From Yponomeuta sedellus (lineage: Eukaryota; Arthropoda; Insecta; Lepidoptera; Yponomeutidae): a DNA stretch of 64,000 nt. Below the pieces are notes generated by a model that worked only from the letters and a program-made list of their open reading frames with translations, ran no database searches and was not told the origin of the DNA. The stretch is taken from the NCBI GenBank assembly GCA_934045075.1, contig OW203724.1:6373473-6437472 (forward strand), in the 5' to 3' direction. Position numbers and translations under genes: made by a program. Numbering within the stretch: the stretch's first letter is position 1; each line of letters opens with the position of its first letter. Positions 21,871 to 31,015 of the stretch are shown piece after piece.

Positions 21871-22192
21871 TATTCACCTCACTACTCACAAACGCTTTAA
21901 AGGTAAAACACTGAAATTGCGCTAATATAGAAAGTTGCAGTGTTTTGTCATTTTAGATTCTACAAATTCGCATAGACCATAACACTGTATTAAAAATTGC
22001 AGTGTTTTGTCGTTTCGCAACCTATACTTTTCTATTATACAGTGTTTTTTTTGTGACGATATCTCAGTACATTGTACATAATCTAGAATTTTTTTTTTGT
22101 AAGGATATAAAAGGGACCGAGAAAGACCGAATAAACGCTATTAATTTAAAACACTGTATCTGAACTTACAGTGTATTGGATTTATACGTCAG

Positions 22193-22451
22193 TTCATTGA
22201 AAAGAAATGAGGTACTTCGTTTCCTCCAAGGAGGAGTTCTTTTCAATAGTTGTATGGAATCAGGCGTTACTTTGCGGAAATCTATAATAGCATTAACCGC
22301 ATGGTGCTTGTGGGATTTTTGGCGGAATTTAGCAAAGTAATTTTAACTTTTTAATGCTAATTCTTTTTAGTAGTTAATAGTTCTTAATAGTTACATAGTT
22401 CGTTATTGTACCTCAGGAATTCAGTAAAAGCTTAAAATTGGGAGTTCATCG
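22193..22451. other. Short spacer, nothing assigned
   Basis: About 260 AT-rich bases separate the DNA transposon from the SINE-A fragment. I see no feature. Confidence 0.5.
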
Positions 22452-22560
22452 TCATCATCAAGCCATTATGTCCCCACTGAGGGGCACGGGTCTCTTCCCT
22501 AACGAAGGTATAGGCCATACTCCACCACGGGGGCCAAGTCCGGATTAGTGGAGGCTTCAT
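22452..22560 (-). repeat. SINE-A fragment
   Basis: ATGTCCCCACTGAGGGGCACGG and CCACCACGGGGGCCAAGTCC match the 3' part of SINE-A in reverse orientation. It is truncated on both sides. Confidence 0.75.
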
Positions 22561-22667
22561 AGTTGGGGAGTTCATAGTTCTCGGTAATTCATAGTAGTTA
22601 CTATTCTAAGGGCCGGTTTCTGAATTGAGAATTTCACTAAGTAAATACTTAAGTAGGTAACGTTCTC

Positions 22668-22794
22668 ATACTATTTTTATTTTTAATGCACTAACCCGAT
22701 CCAACTGAGCTAATGGTTTTTAAATACTTTAAATAATAATAATTTTTAAAATTGTCCTTAGCACGGGTTAGTGCATTAAAAATAAAAATAGTAT
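22668..22794. repeat. Inverted repeat, 31-bp perfect arms
   Basis: Arms 22668-22698 and 22764-22794 are perfect reverse complements (ATTTTTAATGCACTAACCCG and its mirror). The arm sequence AGCACGGGTTAGTGCATTAAA also follows SINE-B tails at about 12820 and 57620, so this may be part of an extended SINE-B tail unit. Confidence 0.8.
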
Positions 22795-22887
22795 AATCAT
22801 GTGGATACAACGATATCATTCCGTTGTGAAACCTAACTGCAAAGTAGGTACTCGGGGCTGCAAGTGGTGCAAATTACTTCAGCCAGA

Positions 22888-23057
22888 TGTCGCTGCCTGT
22901 ACGTAATACAGAGAATAGTGTAAAGAGGTTCGAAATTTCACTGATGCCGGTGAGTCGCCCATTAGCTCAGTTGGAAAGAGCGCTGGCACGGATAGCCAGA
23001 GGTCGCGGGTTCGAATCCCGGCATGGGTGAAATTTTTAGCCTCTAAATAGGTTTTTA
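22888..23057 (+). mobile_element. SINE-B, tRNA-derived, full copy
   Basis: The unit has a leader (TGTAAAGAGGTTCGAAATTTC), a tRNA-like body with A box TAGCTCAGTTGGAAAGAGCG and B box GGTTCGAATCC, and tail AGCCTCTAAATAGGTTTTT. The acceptor stem nearly pairs (GCCCATT with CATGGGT). The anticodon loop has C instead of U at position 33 and the family is multicopy, so it is a SINE and not a tRNA gene. Other copies lie at 32750, 40397, 46613-46784, 53003 and 57513. Confidence 0.82.
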
Positions 23058-23261
23058 AGGTAACGTTCTGTCACGCTCTTTGCTGATCCGAAGAGACAGA
23101 CCTACAGTTAAGTATTACTTAGCGGAATTCTCAATTTAGATATCGGCCATAACTCTCCTATCTTTTGGGTCGCATAAGTTCGTGATTAACAATGAATGCG
23201 TGACTTGTTAATAAATGATTTTTGAAGGTCAAGAAATTTGTGACTAACAGATAGAGTCCTA

Positions 23262-23515
23262 AGATAATTAATAATATATTCTGGAACGACTTTAGGTGTA
23301 GTTTTATTTGTAGATTAGTATGTACTTAGTAATATTAAAACAGAAAAACTGGATAAAAAAACGGATAGGCAGGTAAAAAGTCAGATCTGGTCAAAGGGTA
23401 AAGTAGCAATGATGAAAAATGAGGGAAATCAAAGTATGTGTGACGTAATTTAAATATTTGAAAATGATAGATAGAAAAAGAAATAAAAATGGTGTGAATA
23501 GATTTGCACCGCTAC
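23262..23515 (-). repeat. Left (3') LTR of the old element
   Basis: CTGGAACGACTTTAGGTGTA and TTGAAAATGATAGATAGAAA are shared with 29775-30040. The first 30 or so bases of the right copy are not matched here, so the left LTR is truncated or diverged at its outer edge. Confidence 0.65.
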
Positions 23516-24643
23516 ACTACCCGGGGGCAAACGGTAAAAAATTTTTTTTTTTAAATATATTTATTTAAAACAATATATAAAAAAAAATTATAAAAAATAT
23601 TGTCAAGTTAAAAAAAAATTAAAATTTTAAGTCAAGAGAGGTAAATAATAAAATTAAAATTTAAACACAAGGTCGAGAGTAAAGTCGATGATAAAAGAAT
23701 TGTCGAAATAATAAAATTTAAATTTAAAGTCATGCATGAGTCAGGTCGATGAAGGTCGGGGATGTGGGATGGGTAAGTAAACTAAAATAAAATATAAAAG
23801 ATAGGCAGTGAAAAAAAAAATTTAGAAGGTGTGGGGTGATATTTACAATGAATATTTACATTAAGCAGTTCCACTTTTATTCATCATCTATCATTCATCC
23901 CTAGCATGCATCATCTATCATTGTCTTCAACTAAAGTAAAAGGTGAAGACGTTCACTCATTTTAGACAAAATATATTTTTATTAATAAGATTTATCCTGG
24001 AACTGGTCTAAATTAGTAATAGGCTTATTTAGCCAGTTACCACCCGCTGGTATTCGGTAGAAGGCATATTTAAGAGTCACAATCCGCTCTATGAAAAAAT
24101 ATTTACATTTTAAAAATATGTATAATATTGGGTACATAATACCCGACGGGGTAGATTCCGTCGTAGTTTTGCTCTCAGAGCTATGGTGGGGTAAACACCG
24201 TAACGCGTAAAGCGATTAATAAATAAATTAAATGACCTAGGCTTATTTAACGTGTTGTCGCCGCACCTGATTGAATCTTTGGATGTTCTAAAAAAATTGG
24301 TTGGCAAATGTCCTGGAGGATAGTGGTGTGTGCTTTTAGTACGCACTAAAGGATAAGTTAAAAAAGGTGCTCTAAGCTTAGGTTAGAGATACACCAGGTA
24401 AGCGTAGTTTAAATATTAGATTTAATAAATAAATAGACAAATAGTATGAAGCAAATGTGTCCGAAAAGGTAATGTGGTGATTATATAATACAAAAAATTA
24501 AAACTATAAAAAGGTGGCGTTGGTAGGTTTTGTACAATAAAAAAAGAAGTTAAGAAATTATATTAGTAATGAGTCATTACTAATTTACTTTACATTACTT
24601 TTTACATTATTACATTATTACTTTTTAGTTTTAGTTTTAATTT
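23516..24643. other. Decayed interior of the old LTR element
   Basis: A- and T-rich runs dominate 23540-23660. No frame longer than about 80 codons and no protease, RT or integrase motif is visible. Confidence 0.4.
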
Positions 24644-24759
24644 CCTACAAGGAACTCTTTGGCAATAAAATAAAAACTTCACCCTCACCCAAGCCTTACC
24701 TCATTACTAATGAGGTAAGGGTGATGTTTTTATTTTATTGCCAAAGAGTTCCTTGTAGG
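24644..24759. repeat. 116-base hairpin with arms of about 48 bp
   Basis: CCTACAAGGAACTCTTTGGC at the left edge pairs with its mirror ending at 24759, and the pairing continues through AATAAAATAAAAAC. The centre holds CTTACCTCATTACTAATGAG. It resembles a fold-back MITE inserted in the old LTR element. Confidence 0.8.
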
Positions 24760-24900
24760 TTTAACCTGTAGAGGTTTTGTTTTGAATTGTGAAAAATTTA
24801 TGACAATGAATGATGTCAGAATTACTGATGTCTAGAAATTTGGTTTGCAACGATTTTGTAAATAATTATAATTTAAATTTTAATAATATAATATTGTTAT

Positions 24901-25098
24901 TATGCAGGCCTCGGGGCGCCCGCAGTTGGGTTTGCAACGAAAATCAAATATATTAAATTAAACTCAAAAATGCATATTCACTTCACGGCTGTATTTTGAA
25001 TTCTGACAAATAAAGGAAAAAACTGAAAAGCGTAAAACTAAATTCAAATTACAAAAAATCATAAAATAAAATAAAATCCTCTGTAGAGAGCCGCCACA
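24901..25098 (-). repeat. 3' LTR of the gypsy element
   Basis: Identical to 28800-28997. On the minus strand it starts TGTGGCGGCTC and ends CCTGCATA. Confidence 0.9.
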
Positions 25099-25273
25099 GT
25101 ACTCCCCCTCTAAATAAGAAAAAAAATTAATAAAAGAATGGTACCCCTGCTTACCCATAAACATAAAAAAAATCACTGCCACTTAACATATTTACAAAAA
25201 CGAAACTTTAATTTACCTCAATAATATAAACACCTTATATACAGAGTAACCCTATATACAAGGCAAACTTTCG

Positions 25274-28200
25274 CTACAAATTAAATCTAACTTTTGGTTT
25301 AACTACTCTACCTGACCTTGTGACAGTAGTAGTAGTAGAACCGGTTGTGGTAGTGGGTGTAACAGGATTTGCCAAAACTTCTGAGTATAATTTGCAATTT
25401 GTAGGGTTTGATGAAATGTGATGGGGTAAATCTAAAAGAAAAGCAGGCTTCAATCGATCAACCGAAACAACTGAAGTTCGGCCAGGCATTTCCAAAGTGA
25501 AATGTTTTTCTGTTTTGTTCAAAACCTTGTATGGGCCGTCATAATTTGGATTTAATGATTTAACTAGTCGATCATTCCTAATAAAAACATGGGTGCATTT
25601 CGATAAATGAGGATGTATAAAAATGTTTCGTCGGTCTGTCTGTCTTTTGTCCGGTGAAACTAATGACTGTAATGTATTTTGAAGTTTTTTTACAAAATCT
25701 GTTTCGTCTGTGATGGGTTTAGATGGAACCATAAAATCCCCAGGAAGTCTAAACGAAGTGCCATACACCAATTCACTAGGGCTGTGACCGGAGTCTGCTT
25801 TTATTGCTGACCTAAGACCTAACAACACTGTGGGCAATTCGTCTGCCCAGTGGATATCGCTACAACGAGCTCTAAATGCATCTTTAAGCACTCGATGCCA
25901 CCTTTCGACCTGACCATTCGATTGGGGGTGATAAGCGGTAGTGCGCATTTTGTCAATACCTAACAATTTTGTCAATTTGTTAAAAAGTATACTTTCAAAT
26001 TGTCTACCTTGATCAGTAGTCAATCGAATAGGACAACCAAAACGTGCTATCCACCCTGTATATATTGCTTCAGCCACAGTTTCTGCGGTTATGTCTCTAA
26101 GGGGATAGGCTTCTGGCCAAGAAGTGGCTCGGTCTATAACTGTAAGTAAATATTGAAAACCTTTGGATGGAGGTAATGGGCCTACTATGTCAACATGTAT
26201 ATGTTCAAACCTGTCTGACTTTGGAAATTTGCCTAAAGGAGAAATAGTGTGTCGATGCACCTTTGCTTTTTGACACGCAACGCAACATTTTGCCCATTCT
26301 CCTACATCTAAGTTCATAGATGGCCAAAAATATTTCTGTGCCATCAGTCTACGTGTACCTTTAATACCAGAATGATTTAAATTGTGTACCGCTTTAAATG
26401 CTGATACCCTAAACTCTTGTGGTAAAAATGGACGTTGTAACCCAGTTGTTGTTTCACACAGTACTTTGTTGCGTAAGGACGGAATTGTGACCCACTCGAA
26501 TTTATATTTATCACTACAACTATTTAAAAACTCATTAATTTCTTGGTCCCTACTCTGTAATTCTGCTAACTTATCAAAGTCAAGAGCATTAGGACACTCG
26601 ATTTCTTCTAACTCTAGCCTAGATAGAGCGTCTGCTACGGGATTTTCGCTACCAGAGATATGTTGTATATCTGTTGTAAATTCACTAATAAAACTAAGTT
26701 GTCTGGTTCTCCTGGCGGGTTCAGCTGAAATTTTGGTTGAGTTCTTTGTAAAACTAAAAATTAGTGGTTTATGATCTGTAAATATTGTAAAATCTCGACC
26801 CTCGATCAAATATCTAAAATGTTTTATTGCCATGTAAATAGCCAATAATTCTCTATCGAATGTACTGTATCGCCGTTGCGTCTCAGACAATGATTTAGAA
26901 AAGTATCCTAGTGGTCGCCAAGCACCATTTTGCCACTGCTGAAGCACAGCTCCAGCACAAGTATCGGATGCATCTGTGACTAAACCTATCTGCCCTGTCA
27001 GCTGGGGATGCCATAACAAGGCAGCATTCTTTAAACTTTCTTTACATTCATTGAATGACTTTTTAGCCTTATCTGTCCACTGAATTTTAGTTTTGTCTCG
27101 TTTTCGAGCACCGTGTAAATAAATATTTAGGTCTCTTTGGTACTCTGCAGCTTTCGGTAAACTACTGCGAAAGAAATTTATCATGCCCAAAAATCGCCTT
27201 AGACTATCCACCGTTTCAGGGAGAGGATAATCTACAATAGCTTGCACTTTGTCTTCGGGAGGCCTTATGCCACTGCCCGAGATGTGATAACCAAGAAAAA
27301 TAAGTTCGGCCTTACCGAATTCGCACTTTGCTACGTTCAATGATACTCCATAGTTATCTAGCCTCTCGAATACTGCTTTTAGATGTTCCCTGTGTTGTAC
27401 CTCGTTGTCTGAAAATATCAACACGTCATCAATATATACAAAAACAAACTCTAAACCGTGTAAAACTTTGTGCATAAACCTTTGAAATGTTTGTGCCGCA
27501 TTTCTTAAACCAAATGGCATTCTCGGGTACTCAAATAGACCAAAAGGGGTTATTAAAGCGGTTTTTTCAATATCCTTTTCTGCAACTGGAATTTGGTGGT
27601 ATGCTTTACATAAATCCAAACGGGTAAATATAACTTTGTTACCTAATAAACCTGTAAAATCATGTACACGTGGTATGGAATAACAATCGGGTTTGGTGAC
27701 TGCGTTTAATCGTCGATAGTCACCACAAGGTCTAATTTCTCCACCTTTCTTTGGGACTACGTGAAGTGGCGTGGCCCAAGGGCTCCTAGATGGACGACAG
27801 ATACCTGTCTCTAACATGTACTCAAATTCGCGTTTGACGCGCAGATAGCGATCAGGTGCGAGAGGTCGTGCTCGACTACTTAATGGTGGGCCTGTGGTCT
27901 CTATATGATGTACTATATTATGTTTGGGTGGTACCTTTAATGACAATGGTCGGGTGATATTTGGGTAATGGGTTAGTAGTTCATGATATGGATCGGATGT
28001 ACTCACGGTTCTAATGGTACCACTGTCACAACTTTCTATGCTCAGCCCGTTGATTGACAACTCGGTGACGCTGTCAATTATTCTGCGGTTGTGTAAGTCT
28101 ACTAGTAACCTGTGGTAATGCAAAAAGTCTGCTCCTAGTATAGAAGTTTTTACGTTGGCGATGATAAAAGTCCAATTGAAACTGCGTCGCAAACCGAAGT

Positions 28201-28444
28201 CCAGGTTTATAGTCCGCTGTCCGTATGTGTCTATGGGCGTATTATTTGCAGCATATAGCTTACATACTTCACTTGCGACGGAATTCTTCTTGCCCCTTGA
28301 TGCAATCACCGAGATATCTGCGCCGGTGTCTACGAGGAATTTTTCTCTTGTGTTTCTGTCATATAAACATAGGCGGTTGCTAATCACACCGACTTCCGCC
28401 ATGGTCGATGTCGCCTCTAGTTTTCCTTCTGCCTCTTGGCGCAT
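25274..28444 (-). CDS. pol: Gypsy Pol polyprotein: PR-RT-RNaseH-IN (1056 aa)
   Basis: The uninterrupted frame encodes, in order, an aspartic protease (LVDTGAD, catalytic D39), reverse transcriptase with the active-site YIDD at 337-340, RNase H (TDASD and downstream TDHKPL) and integrase. The integrase has an HHCC zinc finger (H-x3-H... CCVAC) and the catalytic triad D752, D811 and E847 with the classic 35-residue spacing between the last two. A C-terminal tail follows with a Thr-rich end. Length and domain order are normal for Ty3/gypsy. It is probably made as a Gag-Pol fusion by a -1 frameshift at the overlap with the gag remnant. With gag shortened and stopped, expression is doubtful. No damage is visible in pol itself. 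Confidence 0.93.
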   Translation of the reverse strand: MRQEAEGKLEATSTMAEVGVISNRLCLYDRNTREKFLVDTGADISVIASRGKKNSVASEVCKLYAANNTPIDTYGQRTINLDFGLRRSFNWTFIIANVKTSILGADFLHYHRLLVDLHNRRIIDSVTELSINGLSIESCDSGTIRTVSTSDPYHELLTHYPNITRPLSLKVPPKHNIVHHIETTGPPLSSRARPLAPDRYLRVKREFEYMLETGICRPSRSPWATPLHVVPKKGGEIRPCGDYRRLNAVTKPDCYSIPRVHDFTGLLGNKVIFTRLDLCKAYHQIPVAEKDIEKTALITPFGLFEYPRMPFGLRNAAQTFQRFMHKVLHGLEFVFVYIDDVLIFSDNEVQHREHLKAVFERLDNYGVSLNVAKCEFGKAELIFLGYHISGSGIRPPEDKVQAIVDYPLPETVDSLRRFLGMINFFRSSLPKAAEYQRDLNIYLHGARKRDKTKIQWTDKAKKSFNECKESLKNAALLWHPQLTGQIGLVTDASDTCAGAVLQQWQNGAWRPLGYFSKSLSETQRRYSTFDRELLAIYMAIKHFRYLIEGRDFTIFTDHKPLIFSFTKNSTKISAEPARRTRQLSFISEFTTDIQHISGSENPVADALSRLELEEIECPNALDFDKLAELQSRDQEINEFLNSCSDKYKFEWVTIPSLRNKVLCETTTGLQRPFLPQEFRVSAFKAVHNLNHSGIKGTRRLMAQKYFWPSMNLDVGEWAKCCVACQKAKVHRHTISPLGKFPKSDRFEHIHVDIVGPLPPSKGFQYLLTVIDRATSWPEAYPLRDITAETVAEAIYTGWIARFGCPIRLTTDQGRQFESILFNKLTKLLGIDKMRTTAYHPQSNGQVERWHRVLKDAFRARCSDIHWADELPTVLLGLRSAIKADSGHSPSELVYGTSFRLPGDFMVPSKPITDETDFVKKLQNTLQSLVSPDKRQTDRRNIFIHPHLSKCTHVFIRNDRLVKSLNPNYDGPYKVLNKTEKHFTLEMPGRTSVVSVDRLKPAFLLDLPHHISSNPTNCKLYSEVLANPVTPTTTTGSTTTTVTRSGRVVKPKVRFNL

Positions 28445-28758
28445 GGTTCCTCACACTTTTGTGCTTTGTCTCCGTAGCGGTGGTGATAATAACATAACCA
28501 ATTGGGTCCTCCGTAATTGGCATGCCGACGTCCTCGTGAGTTCGACCGTGGCCTTCCCCTGGAGCTTGAGCGGTGTCGGTACGGTCGTCGATCTTATCCT
28601 CGTCTAAGTTCCGCGATCTCAAGCTTCATCTTGCTTAACTCTGTTAGTACTAGATCTATTTTGTCAACGGCCTTGTTGGGGTTGCTTATTGCTTGCTCTT
28701 CGTCAGCGGTCCTGGTCGCCTTGCTGCTAGCCGCTGTTTCTTCGTTCTTTGTAGCCAT
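28417..28758 (-). pseudogene. Gag remnant with internal deletion and one stop
   Basis: The frame opens with Met at 28758 and has 114 codons to its stop at 28417-28419. A TAA interrupts it at codon 55 (28594-28596). The first 54 codons look like a gag N-terminus (polar, then a heptad-like stretch). After the stop come an Arg/Ser-rich stretch and a CYYHHRYGDKAQKC motif typical of the C-terminus of lepidopteran gypsy gag. The capsid portion expected between them is absent. The end overlaps pol, which lies in the -1 frame. Confidence 0.6.
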
Positions 28759-28778
28759 TGTGAGCGGTATTTATAAAA

Positions 28779-28797
28779 TCACGTCGGGGTGTCACCA
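28779..28797 (-). promoter_or_regulatory. Primer binding site, tRNA-Trp-like
   Basis: The minus strand reads TGGTGACACCCCGACGTGAT. This complements the 3' end of insect tRNA-Trp (ATCACGTCGGGGTCACCA) except for two extra bases. It starts two bases inside the 5' LTR, the expected place for priming minus-strand DNA synthesis. Confidence 0.7.
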
Positions 28798-28799
28798 GA

Positions 28800-28997
28800 T
28801 ATGCAGGCCTCGGGGCGCCCGCAGTTGGGTTTGCAACGAAAATCAAATATATTAAATTAAACTCAAAAATGCATATTCACTTCACGGCTGTATTTTGAAT
28901 TCTGACAAATAAAGGAAAAAACTGAAAAGCGTAAAACTAAATTCAAATTACAAAAAATCATAAAATAAAATAAAATCCTCTGTAGAGAGCCGCCACA
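28800..28997 (-). repeat. 5' LTR of the gypsy element
   Basis: This is the upstream copy of the 198-base LTR. It should hold the promoter for the genomic transcript. The primer site lies two bases further into the element. Confidence 0.9.
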
Positions 28998-29729
28998 TTA
29001 TCAATAGACTGTACGAGTGCAGCTTCGCCTTACCTTCGAGTCGGCCTCGATGACCTAGAGGGTAAGCTCGGCTGTCTACGTGTAATTACCCAGGATACTC
29101 TCCTGAGGCAACGTAAGTTAGTAACCAGTCCCACCTGGAATTATAAATTCTAGGTTACCGAGGTCTATGGAACTGCTAGTGAGCAGCCTGTGGATGTGTA
29201 AATGTCTGATAATGTGTGTAGAAGTTATTGATTGTCTACTGTTAGTGTATACTAACTGTGGTATGTTTCGGTTAGGTGGGGTGCAGATAGATAGAATATG
29301 ACTTTTATTAGGGCCGAAAAATTTGCTACTATGGGTGAATCTACTTAGTAAAGAATGGTCAATGATAGTTATAATGAATTACCTTTTGGTCCAGAAGTCA
29401 AGTCGCACTTTAAACTGAATTTAATATTTTATTTATAAAACACTTAACAACACTTAACAACATCTTGCAGGTCTTCAGAATCGGAAGAAGTCCAACAGAA
29501 TCCTTAAGCAAGGCTGGGGAGCTCCTGGGGATGCGCGTGTGATGAATGGGGTCGTGGGTCGTGGGTATGAAGCAGCAGCAGCAGTTCGACGATTGTGCAC
29601 TCGTATACTTAATCGTGGTACTCGTACTCGTACTCGTATTCGCCCTCGCACTCACAGCGTAGTCGCGGTGGGTGGGCAGTGTCGTCTCGGCGTATCAAGC
29701 CGTGGGGTGACGTTGGGTTTCGTTATTAT
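28998..29729. other. Old LTR element interior, right side
   Basis: No retroviral-type motif is visible. A CAGCAGCAGCAG run (about 29570) and TACTCG hexamer repeats (about 29600-29640) create frames on both strands that I do not consider genes. Confidence 0.4.
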
Positions 29730-29741
29730 CGTTGGGCGCCA
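29730..29741 (-). promoter_or_regulatory. Primer binding site of the old LTR element, tRNA-Lys-like
   Basis: The minus strand reads TGGCGCCCAACG, complementary to the last 12 bases of insect tRNA-Lys. It lies directly inside the right LTR and supports the orientation of the outer element. Confidence 0.6.
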
Positions 29742-30051
29742 GTGGAACGTTGTTTAACATTTATAAATAATAATAAACTCTGGAACGACTTTAGGTGTGG
29801 TTTTATCTGTAGTTTAGTATGTACTTAGTAATATTAAAACAGAAAAACTGGATAAAAAAACGGATAAGCAGGTAAAAAGTCAGATCTGATCAAAGGGTAA
29901 GGTAAAGTAGTAATGATTGAGTCTTTTTAATCTGTGGTAATGATGAATGAAAAATGAGGGAAATCGAAGTATGTGTGACGTAATTTAAATATTTGAAAAT
30001 GATAGATAGAAAAAGAAATAAAAATGGTGTGAAGAGGTTTGCACCGTTACA
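29742..30051 (-). repeat. Right (5') LTR of the old element
   Basis: On the minus strand it runs from TGTAACGGTGC to GTTCCA, one base before the primer site. It contains short insertions relative to the left copy (for example around TAATGATTGAGTCTTT). Confidence 0.6.
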
Positions 30052-30169
30052 AGATTATGGACGGATGGAAAGCATTTCATCGTAAAAATATTAAAATAGA
30101 ACGACGGATATGTAGCGACAACAAAATGGTCTTATACGTAGGTCACACTATCAGTTTTGCGTAACTTAA

Positions 30170-31015
30170 AAAAACAACATGTTATAACCAAAATATTATG
30201 TTTATTGCTTTTCAAAATACTCTCTTTTACATTTTAAACATTTTTTCATGCGCTTGAACCATTTTTAAAACATAGTTGTACTTTTTCGGAAGCTAAAAAT
30301 GACTTTGATTTGTTGGTCGTATATGTGAAGATGTAGGAGAACGCGGCTTTTTGGTCGTCTTTCGCGAACTTTTTCTAACACTCTGAGTAAACAAATAAAT
30401 ACCACTCAGCATTAACACTCTATTGATCTTCAAGTGGAATTGTACAGATGGGACCCGTAGCTGAGAAAAAAAAGCGACTTTTTTTACCAACGTTTCTCGC
30501 CTGCCTCAGTTTTGTTGGACTGTTCTCATTTTCAAACACGCATTCACAAGATTGCTGTTTTTTTCAGGTTCAAAACAATAAATCCACTTTTCGTCTCCTG
30601 TGAAAATGTCATAAACAGCATTAGAATGTCAGTTGTCGTACTTTAGTAGCATCTGTGAGTACCAATCCACGCGAGCCCGCTTCTGCTCCGCTGTCAGTTC
30701 ATGAGGGATCCAACGACAACAAAGTTTCTAAACTTTCAATTCTTCGTGTAAAATTTTCTGAATTTGGCTCATACCAATCCCCAATAGTCCTCGAATTGTC
30801 TCATAGGTAATCCGCGGGTTTTCTTCAATTAGCCACTTAACAGTAGCCACATTATTTTCGTTGACGGCAGTTGAAGGCCGCCCTTCACGAAATTCGTCAT
30901 GTAAAGAAACTCAACCTCTCTCAAATTCAGCAAACCATCGCCTCACGGTGCTCAAACAAGTTGCTTCTCTCCCAAAAGCATTTTGAAGACGAGCGGCACA
31001 GTTTCGCGGAGAGAG
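30170..31015 (-). pseudogene. Dead mariner transposase
   Basis: On the minus strand, frames broken by stops read as a mariner transposase. They include a helix-turn-helix part with ENPRITYETIRGLL (about 30830), WIPHELTAEQKRARVDW (about 30710), GDEKWIYCFEP (about 30590, with the first catalytic Asp) and KKVAFF (about 30480). The segment with the later catalytic residues is deleted. No clean terminal repeats were found. Confidence 0.8.

Larger units (their letters stand above)
19080..22192 (-). mobile_element. Eroded DNA transposon with 4-bp TSD (TTCA)
   Basis: The 3,113-base element starts CTGACGTATAAATCCAATA and ends with its reverse complement. The terminal repeats agree for about 26 bases with one mismatch. 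TTCA lies outside both ends (19076-19079 and 22193-22196). Near the ends TGCAGTGTTTTGTC recurs at 19422, 21936 and 21998, likely transposase-binding repeats. A broken transposase frame lies on the minus strand. A 4-bp duplication would fit Sola-type transposons, but I could not assign the superfamily with confidence. Confidence 0.78.
24901..28997 (-). mobile_element. Young Ty3/gypsy LTR retrotransposon, gag-deleted
   Basis: The 4,097-base element has 198-base LTRs that I read as identical (24901-25098 and 28800-28997). The target duplication is TTAT (24897-24900 and 28998-29001). On the minus strand the order is LTR, primer site resembling tRNA-Trp, a gag remnant, intact pol, LTR. Identical LTRs indicate a recent insertion. 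With most of gag missing it cannot form particles alone, but it could have moved with proteins supplied by a relative. No env frame is present. Confidence 0.92.
23262..30051 (-). mobile_element. Old LTR retrotransposon, host of a nested gypsy element
   Basis: Similar direct repeats at 23262-23515 and 29742-30051 look like its LTRs. The outer termini read TGTAACGGTGC (right) and TGTAGCGGTGC (left) on the minus strand. Next to the right LTR lies a tRNA-Lys-type primer site (29730-29741). The interior is mostly lost or unrecognisable, and the younger gypsy element at 24901-28997 sits inside it. The LTRs differ by several indels, so this insertion is much older than the inner one. Confidence 0.6.

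Noticed and set aside
22955..23035. Possible tRNA gene
   Set aside because: It has A and B boxes and a near-complete cloverleaf. However, loop position 33 is C, the acceptor stem has mismatches, and identical bodies with the same leader and tail occur many times, so it is a SINE.
28380..28622. Separate 80-codon gene upstream of pol
   Set aside because: It is another frame of the gag remnant. The gag-type motif lies in the neighbouring frame.
24901..28997. Endogenous retrovirus with envelope
   Set aside because: Only about 175 bases lie between the pol stop and the 3' LTR, so there is no room for env.
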